Position numbers and translations under genes: made by a program. Under the pieces are notes generated by a model that saw nothing but the letters and a program-made list of their open reading frames with translations, was not told the origin of the DNA and made no database searches. From Actinoplanes cyaneus (GTDB lineage: Bacteria; Actinomycetota; Actinomycetes; Mycobacteriales; Micromonosporaceae), in assembly GCF_016862095.1 (NCBI RefSeq), contig NZ_BOMH01000025.1, forward strand, positions 1 through 64,000: DNA of 64,000 nt, in the 5' to 3' direction. The stretch's first letter is position 1. Each line of letters begins with the position of its first letter. Positions 59,805-64,000 of the stretch are shown here, one piece after another.

Positions 59805-59820
59805 GCAAGTGCGTACTTGC
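59805..59820. promoter_or_regulatory. HxlR operator candidate
   Basis: GCAAGTGCGTACTTGC has six-base half-sites GCAAGT/ACTTGC in perfect symmetry, matching the TACTTgc-type sites of HxlR/YodB regulators. It lies 26 bases before the HxlR start and 31 before the MBL gene start. Confidence 0.78.
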
Positions 59821-59851
59821 CGGAGCCCCGCCGCCCGGAGACGGTGTGGAC

Positions 59852-60598
59852 ATGAAGATCGGACAGACCATGATCACTTTCGTCCACGACGGCGAGGTGC
59901 GCGGCGATCCGCAGAGCTTCTTCCCGGGCAGCGACTGGACAGCGCACGCCGATCTGCTGGACGACACCGGCCAGGCGGTCGCCAACGTCGGCTCGTTCCT
60001 GATCCGCACCGATGCCCACGTGATCCTCGTCGATCTCGGCCTGGGCCCCGGCGGCGCTCTCCTGGACAACCTCGCGGCGCTCGGGACATCGCCTGCCGAC
60101 GTGGACCTGGTGCTCCTGACCCACCTGCACCGCGACCACGTCGGCTGGGCCGGAGCGTTCCCGCGCGCCCGGCATCTCGTGGAACGACGCGAGTGGGACT
60201 TCTGGAGCGCCTGCCCCGGCGGCGTGGGGCCGGATCCGGAGCGGGTCCTGCCCGCTCTCGCCGGTGATCTCGGCTTCCTCGACGAGCTGCCCGCCGGGAT
60301 CCGCGCCATACCGACACCCGGCCACACCCCGGGCCACACGAGCTTCCTGATCACCGACCCGGGTACGGACGAGCGCGTTCTCGTCCTCGGTGACCTGCTC
60401 CACACCAGAGCGCAGTTCGACGAGCTCGCGTGGCAATTCCGCTCCGACGACGACCCGGCGCGGGCCCGGCGGCAGCGCGCCGGGGTGCTCACCCGCTTCC
60501 GTGACGGGCGGACCGTCCTCGCCGGCGGTCACTTCGCCGGTGACGCCTTCGAGCCGCCGGCACCCCGGCCGGCCGTCAGGGGTGCTTCCGCTCTTTGA
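59852..60598 (+). CDS. MBL-fold metallohydrolase (AHL-lactonase/quinolone-lactonase-like)
   Basis: A 248-residue zinc or iron hydrolase. The metal motif HLHRDHVG (HxHxDH) is intact, with further ligands in TPGHTPGHTSF (His) and VLGDLLHTRAQF (Asp). The size and the insertion WDFWSACPGG resemble the lactonase-like MBL group (AiiA, AttM). It probably opens a lactone or thioester, perhaps a signal or toxic electrophile recognised by the divergent HxlR protein. ATG 59852 has GGAG 11 bases upstream. Its last codons lie inside the first of two tandem hairpins. Confidence 0.9.
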   Translation: MKIGQTMITFVHDGEVRGDPQSFFPGSDWTAHADLLDDTGQAVANVGSFLIRTDAHVILVDLGLGPGGALLDNLAALGTSPADVDLVLLTHLHRDHVGWAGAFPRARHLVERREWDFWSACPGGVGPDPERVLPALAGDLGFLDELPAGIRAIPTPGHTPGHTSFLITDPGTDERVLVLGDLLHTRAQFDELAWQFRSDDDPARARRQRAGVLTRFRDGRTVLAGGHFAGDAFEPPAPRPAVRGASAL

Positions 60599-60616
60599 AG
60601 TACCCCTGACGGCCGG
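60569..60616. terminator. Hairpin 1 at the MBL gene end
   Basis: Arms 60569-60588 and 60597-60616 (20 bp, one mismatch) with an eight-base loop; the arm contains CGTCAGGGGTGCTTC. The stop codon of the MBL gene overlaps the loop. Convergent with the MFS gene. Confidence 0.8.
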
Positions 60617-60630
60617 CCGACACCCGGGCG

Positions 60631-60680
60631 GCTGGACACCACAGGTGCTTCCCGCCGCTGAAGCACTCCTGGTGTCCAGC
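60631..60680. terminator. Hairpin 2, GCTGG-family, same architecture as hairpin 1
   Basis: Arms 60631-60651 and 60660-60680 (21 nt, three mismatches) with an eight-base loop; foot GCTGG/CCAGC and upper arm CAGGTGCTTC. Arm and loop lengths equal those of hairpin 1, and both share GGTGCTTC next to the loop. Together they form a double, two-way stop between convergent genes. Confidence 0.8.
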
Positions 60681-60740
60681 TGACACCGGACGGCCCGGCC
60701 GCTCGCCCGGGACCGGCAAGCGGCCGGAGTCGGAACGGCC

Positions 60741-61874
60741 TCAGCCCACCGGCGCGGGGCTACGGGCGGGCCAGCGCATCGCCAACGCGCAGAGCACGGT
60801 CAGCCAGGCCGTGCCGACGACCACCGCCATGCTCCAGTGCAGACCTGCGAAGCCGATCGCCGGTGGCCCGAGCAGCAGGCCGGTGGTGCTCATTGTGGCG
60901 GCCGCGGTCAGGGCGGTGGTGCCGTGCCGGGCGGCGGCCATGTACAGGCACGGGCTGACCGCGGCCATGCCCAGGCCGACGCAGGCGAACCCGGCGAGCG
61001 CGGGGTAGGCGCCGCCGGCGAGCAGTCCCGCGGCCAGGCCCGCGCCGGCCAGGGTGCCGCCGGCCACGACGACCGTCCGGTCGCCCCAGCGGTCGCGCCA
61101 GCCGTCGGCGAACAGGCGGGCCAGCAGCATCATCCCGGAGGTGACGGCGATGCCCAGTGGCAGCAGGTGATCGGCGGCGTGCGTGATCTCCTTGAGGTAG
61201 AGCGCCGACCAGTCGGTCATCGCCCCCTCGGTGATTGTGGCGAGCAGCATCGCCAGGCCCAGCCACAGCACCGCGCCGGTCGGCAGGCTCCACCGGCGCC
61301 CGGCAGGCTCGGCCGGCGCCGGCTCGGAGGTCAGCAGGGCCGGCCGGGCGGCGAGCGTGAGTCCGAGAAGGATCAGGCCGGCCACCGCGAAGTGCGCCGG
61401 CACCGAGCCGGTCACCGACGTGACCGCGGAGGCCAGCAGCGCGCCGGCGAAGATGCCGCCGCTGAACGTGGCGTGCAGTTTCGCCATCGTGGTGCGCTCG
61501 AAGGTGCTCTCCAGCGCGGCGCCCTGGGCGTTCATCGCCACGTTGAGGCAGCCGACCGCGACCCCGTCGGCCAGCAGCACGACCAGGGCGAGCGGGTAGA
61601 GCGGGACGACCGCGAGGCAGGCCAGCACGGTGACCAGCACGACGACCGCGGACACCGCCAGGATGCGCGAGCCGAACGTGGACATCAGTTTCGGGACCAG
61701 TGGGGCCGACACCACGGCGCCCACCCCGGCGGCGAGCAGCAGGACCCCGACCTGGGCCGCGGACAGGTGCATCCGGTCGGTGAGCGCGGGGATGCGGGCG
61801 GCCCAGGTCGAGTACTGGAAGCCGAGCGAACCGAACAGCGCGGCGACCGACAACTGGGCGCGTCGAAACGACAT
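60741..61874 (-). CDS. MFS transporter
   Basis: A 377-residue transporter with 12 membrane helices. Loop LVPKLMSTFGSRILAVSA between helices 2 and 3 and the GCLNVAMNAQGAALE segment place it in the YbjJ/inner-membrane MFS group of putative exporters. ATG 61874 lies seven bases after the stop of the PLP decarboxylase-GNAT gene, so it is the third gene of the operon and probably exports the product made by its neighbours. Confidence 0.9.
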   Translation of the reverse strand: MSFRRAQLSVAALFGSLGFQYSTWAARIPALTDRMHLSAAQVGVLLLAAGVGAVVSAPLVPKLMSTFGSRILAVSAVVVLVTVLACLAVVPLYPLALVVLLADGVAVGCLNVAMNAQGAALESTFERTTMAKLHATFSGGIFAGALLASAVTSVTGSVPAHFAVAGLILLGLTLAARPALLTSEPAPAEPAGRRWSLPTGAVLWLGLAMLLATITEGAMTDWSALYLKEITHAADHLLPLGIAVTSGMMLLARLFADGWRDRWGDRTVVVAGGTLAGAGLAAGLLAGGAYPALAGFACVGLGMAAVSPCLYMAAARHGTTALTAAATMSTTGLLLGPPAIGFAGLHWSMAVVVGTAWLTVLCALAMRWPARSPAPVG

Positions 61875-61880
61875 GCGGGC

Positions 61881-63482
61881 CTATTCCTTCAGGTCACGGG
61901 ACATGTAGACGGCGTCCGGGCCGTAGGACGCGGGCATCGTGACCTCCGGCCGGGCGCGGAATCCGAGCGACGACCAGAATCCGGCGCTGCCGTCGACGGA
62001 GACGAGCGCGATCCGTTCGTACCCCAGCAATCGCCCTTTGGTGATCAGGTGCCGCGCCAGGCGCCGTCCCCATCCACGGCCGCGGAGATCGGGGTCGATC
62101 ACCATGTCGTGCAGGTGCAGGCCGGCCGAGGTGAACGGCGACATCTCCGGGCGGGTGAGGTCGGGGAATTCCCCGGGCGGGTAGGGCAGCGCGAGCAGAT
62201 AGCCGCCGATCCGGTCCCCGAGATCGAGCACGAACGACGTTTCCGGGCATGCCCGTGACCGCAATGCCGCCGGGCTCTCCGACAATTCCTGTTTGCCGTA
62301 GGTCTCGGATTCGAGCGCGACGATCGCGGGCCAGTCCGGCTCGCCGATCGGGCGGATCCGCTCGGCCCGCACGGTGTCACAGGTCAGCGGGTCGAAGCCG
62401 TTGAAACCGACAGTGGTGTAGCTGGTGGCATACGCGCCGGCGGAGTGGATCCACACCGGATCGCCCGAGGTCAGCCCGGCCGGGACCGGCACCGGGACGC
62501 CACCGCCGAGCACGTCGTCGCTGTCGCAGCTGGGTCCGGCGACGACGGCGGGCACGACCGGGCCGTCCTCGTGTCCCGGGAATTCCATCCGATAGCGGAG
62601 CTGGTCACCCTCGAAAAGGCCGTTGAATCGCCCGCGGCTCAGATAGAGCCAGGCTTGGCGGCGAATGGTGAATCGTGCGACCGTCGCGCGGATGACGCCG
62701 TGATCGGCGACGAGATAGCGCCCCGGCTCGACGATGAACGCGAGCTCGCCGGCGAGGGCTCGCAATCGCCGCATCCCGGCCCGGATCGTCGCGAAGATCT
62801 CCCCGGTCGGCGGGGTCAGCCCCGGATAACCGGCCGCCGGCAGACCACCACCGAGATTCACGAAGGCGAGCCGGATACCTTTCTCGCGCAGCCGTGGAAG
62901 GAGTCCGGCGAGAGAGTCGAAAGCCCATTGCCATCCGCGTACGGTCATCTGCTGCGACCCCACGTGCAGGGACAGTCCCGCCGGTCGCAACCCGAGCGCC
63001 CGCGCCCGGTCCAGCACCCCGACCGGGTCGTCACTGCCGCACTTGCCGGTCAGCCCCCACACCGCGCCCGTCCCGGTGGTCGTCACCCGGCAGAAGACGC
63101 GGCTGCCCGGGGCGTGCCGGGCGATCGCCTCGACGTCCTCCACACAGTCCGTCGCGTACGTCGTGATGCCGAGCCGATACGCCGCCGCGATGTCGTCGTC
63201 GGACTTGACGGTGTTGCCGTAGTGCACGCGACGCGGGCGGACCCCGGTCCGCAACGCCTGCCGGATCTCGCCCGGGCTGGCGGCGTCGAAGCCCGCCCCG
63301 AGGTCGGCGAGGGTGGTCAGCACGTCGTCGACCGGGCACGCCTTCATCGCGAACCGCACGTCGGCCCCGGGCAGCTCGGCCCGCAGCCGCCGGTACTGGC
63401 TCTCGACGCCGGTCAGGTCGTAGACGATCCGGTCGGTGTCCGCCGTGGACAGGGCGGCGCTCAGATGTGGGGCGAGGGTCAT
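61881..63482 (-). CDS. PLP-dependent decarboxylase (ODC/DapDC fold III) fused to a GNAT acetyltransferase
   Basis: A 533-residue fusion. Residues 1-385 form a fold-type III decarboxylase: PLP lysine Lys47 in VRFAMKACP, HYGNTVKSDDD, LHVGSQQM, VNLGGGLPAAGYPG, the phosphate-binding EPGRYLVADHG and the catalytic GPSCDSDDVLGG (Cys-Asp). Residues 390-533 form a GNAT domain with acetyl-CoA segment DPDLRGRGWGRRLARHL. It probably decarboxylates a basic amino acid such as ornithine, lysine or diaminopimelate and acylates the amine formed. It starts one base after the upstream stop codon. It is an operon with a DUF6271-like protein and an MFS exporter. Confidence 0.9.
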   Translation of the reverse strand: MTLAPHLSAALSTADTDRIVYDLTGVESQYRRLRAELPGADVRFAMKACPVDDVLTTLADLGAGFDAASPGEIRQALRTGVRPRRVHYGNTVKSDDDIAAAYRLGITTYATDCVEDVEAIARHAPGSRVFCRVTTTGTGAVWGLTGKCGSDDPVGVLDRARALGLRPAGLSLHVGSQQMTVRGWQWAFDSLAGLLPRLREKGIRLAFVNLGGGLPAAGYPGLTPPTGEIFATIRAGMRRLRALAGELAFIVEPGRYLVADHGVIRATVARFTIRRQAWLYLSRGRFNGLFEGDQLRYRMEFPGHEDGPVVPAVVAGPSCDSDDVLGGGVPVPVPAGLTSGDPVWIHSAGAYATSYTTVGFNGFDPLTCDTVRAERIRPIGEPDWPAIVALESETYGKQELSESPAALRSRACPETSFVLDLGDRIGGYLLALPYPPGEFPDLTRPEMSPFTSAGLHLHDMVIDPDLRGRGWGRRLARHLITKGRLLGYERIALVSVDGSAGFWSSLGFRARPEVTMPASYGPDAVYMSRDLKE

Positions 63483-63483
63483 C

Positions 63484-64000
63484 TCAGACGGGCGTCTCGC
63501 GGGCCGCGGCGATCAGCGCCGCCCACGCGTCGATCAGCAGCGCGTAGTCGTCCATGTCGCGCCGCGCCTCGATCAGCAGGGTGTCCCGGCGTTCCCGGAT
63601 CAGGTCGGCGACGCCGGTGAACCGCCCGCCGAGCCGCCGGTACGCCGCTTCCATGAGGTCGGCGGTCGTCTCGTTCGGCTCCCGCGGCTGCCAGGTACTC
63701 TCCCGGACCAGAGCGGCGATGTCCGCCGGGGCGTCGGTGGTCATCCGCTGGTAGACGAAGTGCAGGTAGTACATCGACAGGATGAACTTGGCGAACCGCA
63801 ACTGGTACGCCAGGAATCCGGCGTCAGTCTTGCGTTCCGCGGTGTGGAAATTGACGATGTGCCGGTTGTGCAGCAGACCCGGAAGCCCCGCTTTGTCCGC
63901 CACGTGAATGAGGAAGTAGTCGCTGCCGATGGTGTCCGTGGCGGGCGGCAGCGGAACCCTTTCCTGCAATCCGTGGAAGCTGATGTTGTGCATGTCGACG
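63484..64000 (-). CDS. DUF6271-like protein, 5' end outside the window
   Basis: The C-terminal 170 or so residues of a protein whose frame stays open to the right edge; ATG 63993 is probably internal. Recognisable stretches are TIGSDYFLIHVADKAGLPG, LLHNRHIVNFHTAERKTDAG and FAKFILSMYYLHFVY, which I associate with DUF6271 proteins of actinomycete metabolite clusters. These have an N-terminal glycosyltransferase-like part that would lie beyond 64000. Function unknown. One base separates it from the decarboxylase fusion. Confidence 0.65.
   Translation of the reverse strand, partial: VDMHNISFHGLQERVPLPPATDTIGSDYFLIHVADKAGLPGLLHNRHIVNFHTAERKTDAGFLAYQLRFAKFILSMYYLHFVYQRMTTDAPADIAALVRESTWQPREPNETTADLMEAAYRRLGGRFTGVADLIRERRDTLLIEARRDMDDYALLIDAWAALIAAARETPV

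Overview
The window is chromosomal DNA from a very GC-rich actinomycete. GTG starts are common, third codon positions are almost always G or C, and many genes overlap as GTGA, ATGA or TGATG. The content (diguanylate cyclases, Hanks kinase, SpoIIE phosphatase, conservon-type proteins, CBM2-bearing cellulose-linked enzymes under CebR-type operators, an iniBAC-like dynamin operon) fits Micromonosporaceae, most likely an Actinoplanes-like genus. That placement is inference. I see no rRNA, tRNA, CRISPR array, intact insertion sequence or phage genes.

Layout. 1-6.2 kb: LURP-one protein, an unknown protein, and a Ser/Thr kinase lying between two diguanylate cyclases. 6.2-15.8 kb: metabolic genes (FGGY kinase with an AraR-like operator, M20 hydrolase, glutamate-cysteine-ligase-like enzyme, RpiB, SDRs, GNAT, VOC). 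15.8-19.5 kb: secreted proteins, including a GH12-CBM2 endoglucanase and an RCC1-repeat protein, divergent from two perfect CebR-type palindromes. 19.5-25.6 kb: a GTGA-coupled ligase/methyltransferase pair, and a LacI regulator/chemoreceptor pair facing an MFS gene. 25.6-33.8 kb: unknown protein, SDR, vanadium-haloperoxidase-like protein, SpoIIE phosphatase, MarR/flavoprotein operon, and an MFS exporter whose leader folds like an SAH-class riboswitch with a hidden ribosome-binding site. 34.0-35.5 kb: remains of a NACHT-type STAND NTPase that has lost its whole ATPase core. 35.5-42.4 kb: a third CebR-type site with an esterase-like CBM2 protein, a thuA/Gfo-Idh pair, and three regulator/target pairs with clear palindromic operators.

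42.5-53.1 kb is the most distinctive part. An iniB-iniA-iniC-like operon (IniB-domain protein plus two dynamin-like GTPases) is divergent from a tightly overlapping five-gene operon. That operon encodes an Hsp70-fold ATPase, an 804-aa P-loop/LuxR regulator resembling mycobacterial IniR, a CvnA-like histidine-kinase-fold sensor, a DUF742 protein, and a membrane-anchored protein with an outside CBM2-like domain. I read this as a candidate cell-envelope sensing and dynamin repair system: outside sensor, inner relay, regulator, membrane-remodelling GTPases.

53.1-64 kb: an iron-sulfur photolyase, a deletion scar joining the 3' halves of a LysR gene and an SDR gene, a Trypco1-type protein, a GT1 glycosyltransferase, an ankyrin protein, a secreted trypsin-ricin protein, an HxlR/MBL pair, and at the right edge an operon (DUF6271-like, PLP decarboxylase fused to GNAT, MFS exporter) that looks like the end of a small biosynthetic cluster. 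A family of intergenic hairpins with a GCTGG foot and a GGGTGT-like upper arm recurs at 6.3, 12.5, 27.1-27.3 and 60.6 kb.
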